Notes: generated by a model from the letters alone, not told the origin. A DNA stretch of 64,000 nucleotides from Hyphomicrobiales bacterium (GCA_900468805.1 UEIF01000001.1:1-64000); one strand, 5' to 3'; shown: positions 27,362 through 37,447, numbered from the stretch's first letter. Made by a program: numbers and translations.

Positions 27362-29173
27362 TCAGGCATCCGCCGTCACGTCGACCCTGTTTGCCAGCGG
27401 ATCACCGCTGAAGGGATCGGCCGCACGCTTCGGTTTGACCAACGGTTCCGGCTTGATCGGTGTCGAAAACAGAAGATCCTGTCCCGCCTGCAATCCCTCG
27501 GAGACCTGCAGCACCAGCCGCGCCTCGTCGCGTTTGCGGATATCCTCGCCGATCTCATAGGCATCGACTTCGGCGACACCCAGCGTTTCCAGCGTGCGCC
27601 GGCCGAAGAGCAGGCCGGATTCCAGCGTTTCGCGCAGCTCGTAGTCGACGCCCTTGTTGCGCAGCTCGATGGAGTGAATACGGTCATAGGAGCGCACGAA
27701 GAGGGTCGTGTGCGGATAGTCTGCCTGGATCAGTTCGACCACCTTGTCGGTGATCTCCTTCTTCTGGGTGCAGACGAGCACGATCTTGGCCCTGTCGATA
27801 CCGGCCGAGCGCAGCACGTCCTTGCGGGTGCCGTCGCCGAAATAGATGCGGAAGCCGAAGGACGACGCCTGGCGGATACGGTCGGCAGAAAAGTCGATGA
27901 CGGTCACGCTTCGGCCGCCGGCAAGCAGGATCTGTGCGGCGATCTGGCCGAAACGCGAGAAGCCGACCATCAGCACGTCGGCGCCCGCACCTTCGAAATC
28001 CTCGTCCAGTTCCTCGTGTGCGTCTCCCGTCAGCATCCGCTTGGAAAGGGCCGCACCAAGCGGCGTCAGCGCCATCGAGAGGGTGACGATCGCAACGAGA
28101 AGCGAGGCGGTCGTGTTCGGCATCAGGCCCGCAACAGCGGCGGCGGTGAAAAGGACGAACCCGAACTCGCCGCCCTGCGGCAAGAGGAAGGCGATGCGCA
28201 CGGCATCGTCATGCGAAGAGCCCGTCATGCGGCAGAGCGCATAGATGATGATCGCCTTCACGGCCATGATGATCGGCACGGCCATGATGATGAAGAGCAC
28301 GTTGTCGAGCAGCACCTGAAGCTGCAGCGACAGGCCGACGGCGATGAAGAAGATGGCGAGAAGCACGCCGCGGAATGGCTCGATATCGGCTTCCAGCTCA
28401 TGCCGGTAGGAGGATTCGGCCAGCATGACGCCGGAAAGGAAGGCGCCCATCGCCATGGAAAGTCCCGCAAGCTGCATCAGGCTTGCCGAGCCCATCACGA
28501 CGAAAAGGGCCGCCGCGATCATCGCCTCGCGGGCGCCGGTGCGGGCAATGATCTGGAAGAGCGGCGTCAGCAGGTAGCGCCCCATGACGATCATCCCGCC
28601 GACCGCCGCAATCGAGATGCCGAAATCGACAAGCGGATCGCCGTTGCCCTTGCCGCCATCGAGGACGGTGACGACGGCCAGAAGCGGCACGATAGCCAAA
28701 TCCTGGAAGAGAAGCATGGAGAAGGAGCGCTGCCCGTAGCGGGTATTCACGTCGCCGTCGCCTTCGAGGATCTGCATGGCAAAGGCGGTGGAGGAGAGCG
28801 CCAGCCCGAAGCCGGCAACGATGCTGCCGCGCCAGTCGAGGACGCCGGAACCCCAGGCAAGTGCGGTCAGCGCCAGGCCCGTCACCATCACCTGCGCCGT
28901 GCCCAGGCCGAAAATGTCGCGCCGCATCTGCCAGAGGCGGGAAGGCTTCAGTTCGAGCCCGATGATGAAGAGGAGGAAGACGACGCCGAGTTCGGCGACA
29001 TTGAGGATCTGCTCGCCATCGGTGATGCCGTGAAAGACCGGCCCGATGACGATACCCGCCGCCAAATAGCCGAGAACTGTGCCGAGCCCGAGCTTCTTGA
29101 AGATCGGTGCGGCGACGACGGCGCCGCCGAGCAGCAGGATGGTTTCGGAGAAAAGCGCGTTGGGTGCGGACAT
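27362..29173 (-). CDS. Kef-type monovalent cation:proton antiporter (CPA2) with TrkA-N domain
   Basis: 603 aa. The first about 380 residues form some 12-13 membrane helices with CPA2 features (GLGTVLGYLAAGIVIGPV; FLLFIIGLELKP; FGLALSSTAFAMQIL). Next comes a cytosolic NAD-binding RCK/TrkA-N domain starting near ADVLMVGFSRFGQIAAQILLAGG (about 392), and a C-terminal extension. Such proteins export K+ (or exchange Na+) for H+; glutathione gating, as in KefB/KefC, cannot be asserted. No small ancillary KefF/KefG gene is next to it. Divergent from pmbA. Confidence 0.9.
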   Translation of the reverse strand: MSAPNALFSETILLLGGAVVAAPIFKKLGLGTVLGYLAAGIVIGPVFHGITDGEQILNVAELGVVFLLFIIGLELKPSRLWQMRRDIFGLGTAQVMVTGLALTALAWGSGVLDWRGSIVAGFGLALSSTAFAMQILEGDGDVNTRYGQRSFSMLLFQDLAIVPLLAVVTVLDGGKGNGDPLVDFGISIAAVGGMIVMGRYLLTPLFQIIARTGAREAMIAAALFVVMGSASLMQLAGLSMAMGAFLSGVMLAESSYRHELEADIEPFRGVLLAIFFIAVGLSLQLQVLLDNVLFIIMAVPIIMAVKAIIIYALCRMTGSSHDDAVRIAFLLPQGGEFGFVLFTAAAVAGLMPNTTASLLVAIVTLSMALTPLGAALSKRMLTGDAHEELDEDFEGAGADVLMVGFSRFGQIAAQILLAGGRSVTVIDFSADRIRQASSFGFRIYFGDGTRKDVLRSAGIDRAKIVLVCTQKKEITDKVVELIQADYPHTTLFVRSYDRIHSIELRNKGVDYELRETLESGLLFGRRTLETLGVAEVDAYEIGEDIRKRDEARLVLQVSEGLQAGQDLLFSTPIKPEPLVKPKRAADPFSGDPLANRVDVTADA

Positions 29174-29287
29174 GCTTCATTTCTTTCGATGGCAGGGCAA
29201 GCGGGCAGCCAGGAAAAGAATCGGCATCCACGGCCTTGATGCTTTCGGGAGTGCACAATAAATGGAACTGGAAGGAAAGGCCAAATC

Positions 29288-30637
29288 ATGTCCTCTGAAA
29301 TCGATTCCTCGACACTTCTTTCCCGTGCAAGTCAACTGATCGATCTGGCGAAAAAGGCAGGTGCCGATGCTGCCGACGCAGTCGTCGTCCGCTCGCGCGC
29401 CCAATCGGTCAGCGTTCGCTTAGGCAAGGTCGAAGGGACGGAGTCCTCCGAAAGCGACGACTTCTCGCTGCGTGTCTTCATCGGCAAGCGGGTGGCAAGC
29501 GTTTCCGCCAATCCGGGCTTCGACCTGCAGGCGCTGGCCGAGCGCGCCGTCGCCATGGCCAAGGTGTCGCCGGAAGATCCGTTCGCCTGCCTCGCCGATG
29601 AGAACCGGCTTGCCAGAACCTATCCCGATCTGCAGCTTCTCGACACGACCGAGGTCGGCGCCGATCAGTTGCGGGAGGCAGCTCTTGCCGCCGAAGCCGC
29701 AGCTCTTGCCGTAAAAGGGATCACCAACTCGTCCGGTGCAGGCGCATCGGCCGGTATGGGCGGTCTTGTGCTCGCCACTTCGCATGGCTTCGAAGGCAGC
29801 TATATGGCGTCGCGCTTCGGCAACTCCGTCAGCGTGATCGCCGGTGAAGGCACCGGCATGGAGCGCGACTATGATTTCGACAGCCGCCTCTATTATTCTG
29901 AACTGGATGATCCCGCCGAAATCGGCCGCCGGGCCGGCGAACGCGCCATCAAGCGCGTCAATCCCCGGCAGGTGCCGACCGGCAAGGGTATTACCGTCAT
30001 CTTCGATCCTCGCATTGCCCGTGGTTTCGTCGGTCATATCGCCGGCGCCATCAACGGCGCATCCGTCGCCCGCAAGACGAGCTTCCTGCGCGACAAGATG
30101 GGCCAGCAGGTGCTGAAAGCCGGCCTGTCGATATCAGACGATCCGCTGATCGTGCGTGGGCCGTCCTCCCGTCCCTTCGACGGCGAAGGCGTTTCCGGCG
30201 AGCGGCTCGTGATGATCGAGGACGGCGTGCTCAAGCACTGGTTCCTGTCCACCTCCACCGCAAATGAAATCGGCGGTTTCGAAACCAACGGCCGCGGCGT
30301 GCGCGGCGGCACCTCCGTTACGCCCGCCTCCACCAATCTGGCATTGGAACCCGGTGACATCTCGCCGGAAAAGCTGATCCGCAGCGTTGGCAACGGTTTC
30401 TACGTGACCGAGCTGATCGGCCAGGGCGTCAACATGATAACCGGCGAATATAGCCGCGGTGCGACCGGCTTCTGGATCGAAAACGGTGAACTCACCTTCG
30501 CAGTATCGGAGGTGACGATCGCTTCGAACCTCAAGGACATGTTCATGAGGCTGACGCTCGCCAACGACATCGACCGTAAGTTCGGTGTGGCGGCTCCGAC
30601 CTTCGCGATTGAAGGCATGACGCTTGCCGGTCGCTGA
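29288..30637 (+). CDS. pmbA: TldD/PmbA family metalloprotease-like protein
   Basis: 449 aa. PmbA (TldE) pairs with TldD to form a metalloprotease that processes or degrades peptides such as microcin B17 and degrades CcdA. The N-terminal swivelling domain (AVVVRSRAQSVSVRLGKVEGTESSES-type sequence) and the C-terminal part with SISDDPLIVRGPSSRPFDGEGV and LIGQGVNMITGEYSRGATGFWIENG are typical of the family. As usual for PmbA, the HExxxH zinc motif of TldD is absent. tldD is not in the window. A 30-nt gap precedes the next gene, which may share the transcript. Confidence 0.92.
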   Translation: MSSEIDSSTLLSRASQLIDLAKKAGADAADAVVVRSRAQSVSVRLGKVEGTESSESDDFSLRVFIGKRVASVSANPGFDLQALAERAVAMAKVSPEDPFACLADENRLARTYPDLQLLDTTEVGADQLREAALAAEAAALAVKGITNSSGAGASAGMGGLVLATSHGFEGSYMASRFGNSVSVIAGEGTGMERDYDFDSRLYYSELDDPAEIGRRAGERAIKRVNPRQVPTGKGITVIFDPRIARGFVGHIAGAINGASVARKTSFLRDKMGQQVLKAGLSISDDPLIVRGPSSRPFDGEGVSGERLVMIEDGVLKHWFLSTSTANEIGGFETNGRGVRGGTSVTPASTNLALEPGDISPEKLIRSVGNGFYVTELIGQGVNMITGEYSRGATGFWIENGELTFAVSEVTIASNLKDMFMRLTLANDIDRKFGVAAPTFAIEGMTLAGR

Positions 30638-30653
30638 CGAACGGATCGATGCG

Positions 30654-31463
30654 ATGAGCGATGTGGAACAGTTCCGCTGGCAAAGCGATCTCGCGCTGAT
30701 CGCCGATGCCGCGAAACAGGCGGGCGCCGTCGCACTCGGCTTCTTCAATCAATCGCCGGAAGTCTGGTGGAAAAACGAGGACCGCTCGCCCGTCAGCGCC
30801 GCCGATTTCGCCGCCAACGAAAAGCTCGAAACCATCCTGCGCAGGGCGCGGCCGGACTATGGCTGGCTGTCCGAGGAGACCGACGACGATGCCGGCCGTC
30901 TCCAGCATGAGACGCTGTTCATCGTCGATCCGATCGATGGCACGAGGGCTTTCCTGGCCGGCAAGGATCTCTGGTGCGTGAGCGTCGGCATCGTCCATCA
31001 CGGCCGTCCCGTGGCAGGCGTGCTTTTTGCGCCGGCGCTGGACGAACTCTACGAGGCGACGGAAGGTGGCCAGGCGCTCAAAAACGGCGAGCCGATCTCC
31101 GTATCCAGCCGAAGCGAAGGCGATATCAGCCAGCTTGCCGTCAGCGAGGAGTTGTTCAAGGTTCTGCCGACGGCAGTTCGCGAACGCAGCGAGCGTGTCA
31201 AACACATTCCCTCGCTCGCCTACCGCATCGCCATGGTGGCCGATGGGCGTCTGGATGCGACGTTTGTCGGGCGGAGTGCCCATGACTGGGATATTGCGGC
31301 CGCCGATCTTATTCTGGAACGTGCCGGTGGCGGCCTCGTCGACCTTTCGGGTCACCCGGCAACGTATAATAGGGCGAAAGTCAGCCACGAGGCGCTCTGT
31401 GCCTCGCCCGTTCCGCGTCTCCCGGAATATCTGGACTTGTTCACTCAGCTAAGAGACGGTTGA
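30654..31463 (+). CDS. Inositol monophosphatase-family phosphatase (CysQ-like)
   Basis: 269 aa. Mg-dependent phosphatase motifs are clear: EE in WLSEETDDDA, DPIDGTRAFLAG (about residues 86-97) and the C-terminal WDIAAADLILERAGG (about 213-227). The family includes 3'(2'),5'-bisphosphate nucleotidase (CysQ), inositol and histidinol phosphatases; CysQ is my best guess from the LWCVSVGIVHHGRPVAGVLFAP region. The ATG at 30654 is used; a TTG at 30624 would overlap pmbA. Upstream of DUF4170 and waaA on the same strand. Confidence 0.85.
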   Translation: MSDVEQFRWQSDLALIADAAKQAGAVALGFFNQSPEVWWKNEDRSPVSAADFAANEKLETILRRARPDYGWLSEETDDDAGRLQHETLFIVDPIDGTRAFLAGKDLWCVSVGIVHHGRPVAGVLFAPALDELYEATEGGQALKNGEPISVSSRSEGDISQLAVSEELFKVLPTAVRERSERVKHIPSLAYRIAMVADGRLDATFVGRSAHDWDIAAADLILERAGGGLVDLSGHPATYNRAKVSHEALCASPVPRLPEYLDLFTQLRDG

Positions 31464-31524
31464 CGTTTCCGTCAAAATCCCTCAGATGAGGGCCGGAGGA
31501 GAATAGGCAGAAAAGAGAATAAAA

Positions 31525-31773
31525 ATGACGGACTCCGGCGGTAAAAAGCAGCTCCTGCACCTCGTATTCGGTGGCGAACTCGAAAGCCTCGAAGGTATCC
31601 AGTTTCGGGATCTCAAGGATCTCGATATTGTCGGTATTTTCCCCGACTACGCTACGGCACTGACGGCCTGGAAGGGCAAGGCACAACAGACGGTCGACAA
31701 TGCGCATATGCGCTATTTCATCGTCCACATGCATCGTCTGCTCGACCCGCAGGATACGACCGGGAGCAAGTGA
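31525..31773 (+). CDS. DUF4170 family small protein
   Basis: 82 aa. Matches the small alphaproteobacterial DUF4170 family: LHLVFGGELESLEGIQFRDL, then DIVGIFPDYATALTAWKGKAQQTVDNAHMRYFIVHMHRLLDP-type sequence. Cytosolic, no signal peptide. I recall these genes lying just before waaA in rhizobia, which suggests a link to Kdo or lipid A assembly, but no activity is known. GAGAATA precedes the ATG. A stem-loop (31796-31815) follows it. Confidence 0.88.
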   Translation: MTDSGGKKQLLHLVFGGELESLEGIQFRDLKDLDIVGIFPDYATALTAWKGKAQQTVDNAHMRYFIVHMHRLLDPQDTTGSK

Positions 31774-31795
31774 CCCGCGCAGCAAGCCGCTGGCT

Positions 31796-31815
31796 CTCCG
31801 CTGTCCACAGCGGAG
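31796..31815. terminator. Stem-loop between DUF4170 gene and waaA
   Basis: Perfect 8-bp stem CTCCGCTG (31796-31803) with CAGCGGAG (31808-31815), 4-nt loop, followed by GCCTTTGCG. The T-run is short, so it is at best a weak terminator or attenuator before waaA. Confidence 0.45.
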
Positions 31816-31940
31816 GCCTTTGCGCATCGGTTCCTTGCCCTTGATCGACGCATTCTGAACAAATTGATCGGTCATTGCGGCCGCAACGATAATTGGGGAA
31901 TTGGATTGATGTCGATCTGCATGGATCGGAGGTCTGCCGA

Positions 31941-33260
31941 ATGAGCTCCCGGATGGCGCGGATCGGTCTGAACGCGTACCGTCTGGCGGGAACCGTGGCG
32001 TCGCCGGTCGTCGGCCTCTACATCACCTACCGCACGGCCAAGGGCAAGGAAGACCGCGCCCGCCGGCTGGAACGCTTCGGCTATGCAAGCGCCAACCGCC
32101 CGCAAGGCCCGCTCGTCTGGTTCCACGCGGCAAGCGTCGGCGAAACCAATGCTGTCATTCCCCTGATCCGCGAAATTCGACGCCGCGACATCAATGTCAT
32201 CCTGACGACAGGCACCATCACCTCGGCAAAGCTTGCCGCCGAACGTCTCGGCAACGACGCGATCCATCAATACGTCCCGCTCGACCTGAAGCCCTCGGTC
32301 GGCCGTTTCCTCGACTATTGGCAGCCGGACTGCGCCATTATCGCCGAGTCTGAAATCTGGCCCGCGACCGTGCTGGAACTCGGCCGCCGCCGCATTCCGC
32401 AGATCCTCGTCAATGCCCGCATGTCTGACCGGTCCTTCGCCCGTTGGCGCCGTCGTCCGTCGATTGCAGAAGCGCTCTTCGAAAATCTCGCGCTCGTCAT
32501 CGCCCAGTCGGATATGGATGCCGAGCGTTTCCGCGATCTTGGCGCCGTGCCGGTCATCACGTCGGGCAATCTGAAGGTCGATACGGACGCGCCGCCCTAT
32601 GACAGCGCAGTCTTTGCCCGCTACAGGAAGCAGATCGGTGACCGCAAGACATGGGCGGCGATCTCCACCTTCGACGGCGAGGAGAATGCCGCCGGCATCG
32701 TGCACCGCGCTTTGCGCGATCGTGACAAGCAGCTGACGATCATCGTGCCGCGTCATCCCGAGCGCGGCGACGAGATCGAGGCCGCGCTCGTCAAGCAGGG
32801 GCTGAAGGTCGCCCGCCGCACGCGCGACGATGTACTTTCCCCCGATATCGATATCTTCCTCGGCGATACGATCGGGGAGATGGGCCTCTATCTTCGCCTG
32901 ACGGAGGTCGCCTTCGTCGGCCGCTCGCTTTTCGCCGAAGGCGGTCAGAATCCGCTGGAACCGGCCATGCTCGGTTGCGCCATCTTGTCCGGCGGCAACG
33001 TGCAGAACTTCCGCGAGGCCTATCAGAAGCTTGCCCGCAGCGGCAGCGCCCGCATGGTGCGCGATACCGAAATGCTGGCAAAGGGCGTGCATTACCTGCT
33101 GACCAATGACGAGGCGCGGGGCAATATGATCCAGGCTGGCATCGCTACCGTGCATGAAATGCGCGGCGCACTGACGGCCACCCTGAAGGGGTTGGAGCCC
33201 TATATCAATCCGCTGACGGTGAAGGCGCGCCTGCTGCCCAAGGCCGCGGCGCAGGCCTGA
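31941..33260 (+). CDS. waaA: 3-deoxy-D-manno-octulosonic acid (Kdo) transferase
   Basis: 439 aa. WaaA (KdtA) transfers Kdo from CMP-Kdo to lipid IVA at the inner membrane. Family features: an N-terminal hydrophobic anchor (about residues 8-26), PLVWFHAASVGETNAVIPLIR with the catalytic Glu (about residue 59), AIIAESEIWPATVLELGRR, and the C-terminal GT-B domain with FVGRSLFAEGGQNPLEPAMLG (about 345-365). GGAGGT sits 7 nt before the ATG at 31941, fixing the start. Followed by a HAD gene 9 nt downstream and lpxK. Confidence 0.95.
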   Translation: MSSRMARIGLNAYRLAGTVASPVVGLYITYRTAKGKEDRARRLERFGYASANRPQGPLVWFHAASVGETNAVIPLIREIRRRDINVILTTGTITSAKLAAERLGNDAIHQYVPLDLKPSVGRFLDYWQPDCAIIAESEIWPATVLELGRRRIPQILVNARMSDRSFARWRRRPSIAEALFENLALVIAQSDMDAERFRDLGAVPVITSGNLKVDTDAPPYDSAVFARYRKQIGDRKTWAAISTFDGEENAAGIVHRALRDRDKQLTIIVPRHPERGDEIEAALVKQGLKVARRTRDDVLSPDIDIFLGDTIGEMGLYLRLTEVAFVGRSLFAEGGQNPLEPAMLGCAILSGGNVQNFREAYQKLARSGSARMVRDTEMLAKGVHYLLTNDEARGNMIQAGIATVHEMRGALTATLKGLEPYINPLTVKARLLPKAAAQA

Positions 33261-33269
33261 GGAACTGTC

Positions 33270-33992
33270 ATGTCGGCAGAGGTGAAGATCAAGGGCATCC
33301 TCTTCGACAAGGATGGTACGCTCCTCGATTATGATGAAAGCTGGCTGCCGGTGAACCGCGAGCTGGCTCGTATCGCCGCCGAGGGTGACGCGGCTCTTGC
33401 CGATCACCTGCTTGCCGCATGCGGCATGGATCCGGTGACGGGGCATATCGTTCCCGACAGCCTGCTTGCCGCCGGCAATACCCGCCAGATCGCCGAAGGC
33501 CTCATCGCCGCCGGCTCGAAGGTCGAGGTCATCGAGCTGACGATCAAGCTCGACAACCTCTTTGCCAATGCCGCCGAATTCTCCGTGCCGGTCACCGATC
33601 TCGCAGCCTTCTTCGGGCGTCTTCACAAGCGCGGTTTCAAACTCGGCATCGCCTCGAGCGACAACGAGCGCTCGATCCGCCAGACGGCGCAACGCTTCGC
33701 CATTTCCGGATATGTCGATTACATCGCCGGTTACGACAGCGGCTTCGGCAGCAAGCCGGAGCCCGGCATGGTGCTTGGTTTCTGTGCCGCGACCGGCCTG
33801 TCGCCAGAAGAGGTCGCGATGGTCGGCGACAACAATCACGACCTCCATATGGGCAGGAATGCGAAAGTGGGCCTGACGATTGCAGTTCTGACAGGCACCG
33901 GCTCGCGTGAATCTCTATCCGGCGCGGCAGATCACGTCTTCGACGACATCACCCACATCGAGGCTCTGCTGCCCGATCTGCAGCCGGCGTGA
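33270..33992 (+). CDS. HAD-family hydrolase (phosphoglycolate phosphatase-like)
   Basis: 240 aa. HAD motif I ILFDKDGTLLDYDESW (about residues 10-25), motif II GIASSDNERS, Lys in FGSKPEPGMVLGF and motif IV VAMVGDNNHDLHMGRNA are complete. A helical cap sits between motifs I and II. It starts 9 nt after waaA and precedes lpxK, so it belongs to the Kdo/lipid A transcript. Its substrate may be a phosphorylated sugar or glycolate. A Kdo-8-phosphate phosphatase role is conceivable but KdsC proteins lack such a cap and are shorter. Confidence 0.86.
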   Translation: MSAEVKIKGILFDKDGTLLDYDESWLPVNRELARIAAEGDAALADHLLAACGMDPVTGHIVPDSLLAAGNTRQIAEGLIAAGSKVEVIELTIKLDNLFANAAEFSVPVTDLAAFFGRLHKRGFKLGIASSDNERSIRQTAQRFAISGYVDYIAGYDSGFGSKPEPGMVLGFCAATGLSPEEVAMVGDNNHDLHMGRNAKVGLTIAVLTGTGSRESLSGAADHVFDDITHIEALLPDLQPA

Positions 33993-34098
33993 CGCGCAAA
34001 GACTTGCATTTTCATGATTTTTAGCTTCTCAATCCGCCCGGTCGATTTTTGGGAAACCTCGCCGTGGGGGGTGAGGGCAAGGGGAACGGGACGGCATC

Positions 34099-35142
34099 AT
34101 GATATCCGAAGCGCCGCCTTTCTGGTGGAGGCGGGCAGGTTGGCAGGCCTGGGTCCTATCGCCCCTTTCTTTCCTCTATGGCCGCGTGGCAGGCTACCGT
34201 ATGGTCCATGCGCGCCGCGCCTCGGTTCCAATCCCCGTCGTCTGCGTCGGTAATTTCACCGTCGGCGGTGCCGGCAAGACGCCGACGGCGATCGCCATTG
34301 CCCGTGCCGCCAAAGCCAAGGGCCTGAAGCCCGGTTTCCTGAGTCGCGGCCATGGCGGTTCGCTCGATATGACTGTTGTCGTCGATCCCGCGCATCACCG
34401 CGCTGTCGCCGTCGGCGACGAACCGCTGCTGCTGGCGCAGGAAGCACTGACGGTAATCTCCCGCCGTCGGGTCGACGGTGCTCTCAGGCTCGTCGAAGAA
34501 GGCGCCGATTTCATCATCATGGATGACGGCTTCCAGAGCGCACGCCTCACGATCGACTATGCACTTCTGGTGATCGATGCGACGCGTGGCCTTGGCAATG
34601 GCTATATCGTGCCAAGCGGACCGGTGCGTGCTCCGGTGCGCCTGCAACTGCGCCAGGCAACCGCACTCCTGAAGGTCGGCGATGGCAACGCGGCCGACCG
34701 CATTGTCCGTATCGCGGCCCGCGCGGCAAAACCCTATTTCACCGCGGCGCTGAAGGTGCCGGGCGAAAACCATCTTGCCGGGCTCAAGGTGCTCGCCTTT
34801 GCCGGCATCGCCGATCCCGAAAAGTTCTTCCGCACTGTGCGTTCACTTGGCGCGAGCATCGAGGTCGCGACCTCCTTCGGCGATCATGAGCACCTGAGCG
34901 AAGAAGAGATCGACGGTCTTCTGAACACTGCGGACCAGCAGAACCTGGCGATCGTCACGACCTCGAAGGACTTCGTGCGGTTGGCCGGCCATCACGGCAA
35001 GGCGGAACAGCTTGCGGCCCGCTGCCACGTCGTGGAGGTGGAGATGGCCTTTATGGATCCTCGTGCCCCCGGTCTCATCATCGACCGTGCGTTCGAAGCC
35101 TGCCGCGAGCGGCGGCTCAAGGAAGCGAAGGCGAAAGCCTAG
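34099..35142 (+). CDS. lpxK: Tetraacyldisaccharide 4'-kinase
   Basis: 347 aa. LpxK phosphorylates the 4' position of the lipid A disaccharide at the inner membrane. Visible: N-terminal membrane helix ([21 protein letters not shown]), [21 protein letters not shown] with the Walker A loop (about residues 49-69), [17 protein letters not shown] (about 139-147), and the C-terminal [19 protein letters not shown]. It lies 106 nt after the HAD gene. Followed directly by repeat copy D. Confidence 0.95.
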   Translation: MISEAPPFWWRRAGWQAWVLSPLSFLYGRVAGYRMVHARRASVPIPVVCVGNFTVGGAGKTPTAIAIARAAKAKGLKPGFLSRGHGGSLDMTVVVDPAHHRAVAVGDEPLLLAQEALTVISRRRVDGALRLVEEGADFIIMDDGFQSARLTIDYALLVIDATRGLGNGYIVPSGPVRAPVRLQLRQATALLKVGDGNAADRIVRIAARAAKPYFTAALKVPGENHLAGLKVLAFAGIADPEKFFRTVRSLGASIEVATSFGDHEHLSEEEIDGLLNTADQQNLAIVTTSKDFVRLAGHHGKAEQLAARCHVVEVEMAFMDPRAPGLIIDRAFEACRERRLKEAKAKA

Positions 35143-35201
35143 AGCAATTCCAGCAGAATTGTACGCGGTTTTCGTCCGGAATTGCGTGAAAACAAGAAGT
35201 T
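35141..35201. repeat. Dispersed palindromic intergenic repeat, copy D
   Basis: AGAGCAATTCCAGCAGAATT, then GTACGCGGTTTTCGTCCGGA, then ATTGCGTGAAAACAAGAAGT. It begins within the lpxK stop codon and lies between convergent genes. CAATTCC and GGAATTG can pair. Confidence 0.8.
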
Positions 35202-35238
35202 AGCGCATTCACGCGCTTCGAAGAAAAGTGGAAATGCT

Positions 35239-35466
35239 CTACCGCTGGGTCGGCAGAACGCCGGCGCGACGGTCGGCTTCGAGGGCCGAGGCGACGTCGG
35301 CATAGGGCTCCTGCCGCGCCACGCTCCAGTAGCGAAGCTCGTCGAGCGGGATCTGTTTGCTGGTGAGCGCGCAGATAACATAGGAGCCAGGTGACAGAAT
35401 CTGGAAATCGCCGTCGAGATACCGGATCTTCGCCTCGCGGTTTCCGTGTCCTTCGAACAAGTTCAT
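35239..35466 (-). CDS. DUF2093 family small protein
   Basis: 75 aa. Strong match to the DUF2093 family of alphaproteobacteria: FEGHGNREAKIRYLDGDF, GSYVICALTSKQIPLDELRYWSVARQEPYAD. Function unknown; the Cys and compact beta-rich pattern suggest a small soluble fold. The ATG at 35466 follows GGAG; an ATG three codons earlier overlaps that site. Sits 67 nt downstream of mutL on the same strand, so it is probably read from the mutL transcript. Confidence 0.88.
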   Translation of the reverse strand: MNLFEGHGNREAKIRYLDGDFQILSPGSYVICALTSKQIPLDELRYWSVARQEPYADVASALEADRRAGVLPTQR

Positions 35467-35533
35467 TCGCTCCATTCCCTGCGGCCTGTCATCTGTCTGC
35501 CATACTCCGCGGTCAGCGATTTTGCCAGCTTTT

Positions 35534-37348
35534 TCAGCTCCGGCCGAACAGCCGCTCGATATCGGCAAGCTTGAGTTCGATATAGGTCGGGCGTCCATGA
35601 TTGCACTGGCCGGAGCCCGGCGTCACTTCCATCTGACGCAGGAGCGCATTCATTTCTTCCGGCCGCAGCCGCCGTCCCGATCGCACCGAGCCATGGCAGG
35701 CCATGGTTGCCGCCACATATTCGAGCTTGGCGGAGAGGCCGGATGCCGTGTCCCATTCGGCGATCTCGTCGGCAAGCTGCCGGATCAATCCCTGCGTGTC
35801 GACTTCGCCGAGCATAGCCGGCGTTTCGCGCACGGCAATGGCGCCCGGCCCAAAACGTTCGATCGCCAGGCCGAGTTCGGCGAACTCCGCGGCATGCACC
35901 ATCAGCCGGTCACAATCCTCCTCGGAAATGTCGACGATTTCAGGGATCAGCAGGACCTGTGAAGCCAGTCGCTTGGAATGCAGCGCCTTGCGCATGGCCT
36001 CGAACACCAGCCGTTCATGGGCCGCGTGCTGATCGACGATGACGATGCCGTTATCTGTCTGGGCAATGATATAGTTCTCGTGGATCTGCGCCCTTGCGGC
36101 ACCGAGCGGATAGCGCGCCACCGGTTCGGCGGCGGCTGTCTGCGCTTGCGGCGCGGGCTCGAAAACCGCCTCCGAACGTGCTGTCGGATGGACGAGCCCG
36201 TCGAAGGAAGCTTGCGGTCTTTCACCGAAACCGGCTGTCGGCTGGTATGGCCGGGAAGGGGAAGTTGCCGCAGACCATGGCGCCTGCGGCCGCTGTGGTG
36301 CCGCCTGGAATCCGGGGCGGAAGGCGCGCAGCATGTCGTTTGCACCAGTCGTTGCCGCGCGGCTGCCGTCACGCGCCAGCGCCTCGCGGATTGCGCCGAC
36401 GATCAGCCCGCGGACCAGTCCCGGATCGCGGAAGCGGACGTCGGATTTCGCCGGATGCACATTGACGTCCACCAGCGCCGGATCGAGCGTGATCGACAGC
36501 ACCGCGACTGCATAGCGGCCGGCCGGGATCGTTTCGGCATAGGCGCCGCGGATCGCCGAGAGGATGAGCTTGTCCTGTACGGGGCGGCCGTTGACGAAAG
36601 CATATTGATGGGCCGAATTGCCCCGGTTGAAGGTCGGCACGCCGGCAAAGCCGGTCAGCTGTACATCCTCACGTTCGGCGTTGATGGCGATCGCATTGTC
36701 GCGGAAGTCCTTGCCGAGTATCTGCGCCATACGCGCCAGATGATCCTCGCCGGTTGCCGGAAATTCCAGCGTCGAACGGTCGGGGCCTGACAGCACGAAG
36801 CGCACGCCCGGAAAAGCGATCGCCATGCGCTTGACGATCTCGGTGATTGCGGCCGCTTCCGCCTTCTCCGTTTTCAGGAATTTCAGTCGAGCGGGTGTGG
36901 CGAAGAACAAGTCGCGCACTTCGACGATCGTTCCCGGATTGGCGGCTGCCGGGCGCAGATGCACGATTTTGCCGCCGGCAACCGAAATTTCGGTACCTGC
37001 AGCGCTATCACGCCTGCGGCTTGCGATGCTGAGCCGCGCCACCGAACCGATCGACGGCAATGCTTCGCCGCGGAAGCCGAGCGTACGGATATCGTCGAGC
37101 GTATCCGATATCTTCGAGGTGCAGTGCCGTCTCACGGCAAGTTCCAGATCGGCAGCGTCCATTCCGGCACCGTTGTCTGTTACGCGCAAGAGTGCCTTGC
37201 CGCCGCCGGCGGTTGCGATCTCGATGCGCGTCGCGCCCGCATCCAGTGCGTTTTCGATCAGCTCTTTCGCAGCACTCGCCGGCCGTTCGATGACCTCGCC
37301 GGCGGCGATCTGGTTGATGAGCGTTTCGGAGAGCTGTCTAATGGCCAT
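35534..37348 (-). CDS. mutL: DNA mismatch repair protein MutL (endonuclease type)
   Basis: 604 aa. GHKL ATPase N-terminus: [29 protein letters not shown] motif I (about residues 11-35), DNGAGM (57-62) and [14 protein letters not shown] (93-106). A Pro/Ala-rich linker at about 350-410 precedes the C-terminal dimerisation domain, which carries [15 protein letters not shown], the DQHA-x2-E-x4-E metal site of nicking MutL proteins. That fits organisms without MutH. The start at 37348 begins the conserved MAIRQL. Divergent from the PAS/receiver gene. Confidence 0.96.
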   Translation of the reverse strand: MAIRQLSETLINQIAAGEVIERPASAAKELIENALDAGATRIEIATAGGGKALLRVTDNGAGMDAADLELAVRRHCTSKISDTLDDIRTLGFRGEALPSIGSVARLSIASRRRDSAAGTEISVAGGKIVHLRPAAANPGTIVEVRDLFFATPARLKFLKTEKAEAAAITEIVKRMAIAFPGVRFVLSGPDRSTLEFPATGEDHLARMAQILGKDFRDNAIAINAEREDVQLTGFAGVPTFNRGNSAHQYAFVNGRPVQDKLILSAIRGAYAETIPAGRYAVAVLSITLDPALVDVNVHPAKSDVRFRDPGLVRGLIVGAIREALARDGSRAATTGANDMLRAFRPGFQAAPQRPQAPWSAATSPSRPYQPTAGFGERPQASFDGLVHPTARSEAVFEPAPQAQTAAAEPVARYPLGAARAQIHENYIIAQTDNGIVIVDQHAAHERLVFEAMRKALHSKRLASQVLLIPEIVDISEEDCDRLMVHAAEFAELGLAIERFGPGAIAVRETPAMLGEVDTQGLIRQLADEIAEWDTASGLSAKLEYVAATMACHGSVRSGRRLRPEEMNALLRQMEVTPGSGQCNHGRPTYIELKLADIERLFGRS

Positions 37349-37422
37349 GCGCCTATTTTCGGGGATTCGCGGCCGGGAGGAAAGGGCTTTCATCAGGCGG
37401 GAGCCAAGTACTGGAAGCTTCT

Positions 37423-37438
37423 CCCCCAAATTTGGGGG
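37423..37438. promoter_or_regulatory. Perfect 16-bp palindrome in the mutL/regulator gap
   Basis: CCCCCAAATTTGGGGG, fully symmetrical, 94 nt before the PAS/receiver gene start and 75 nt before the mutL start. A shape typical of a dimeric regulator site. A weaker relative (TCCCCA-GATT-TTGGGA, 39265-39280) is upstream of the GGDEF-EAL gene. Confidence 0.6.
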
Positions 37439-37447
37439 TCACTACTG

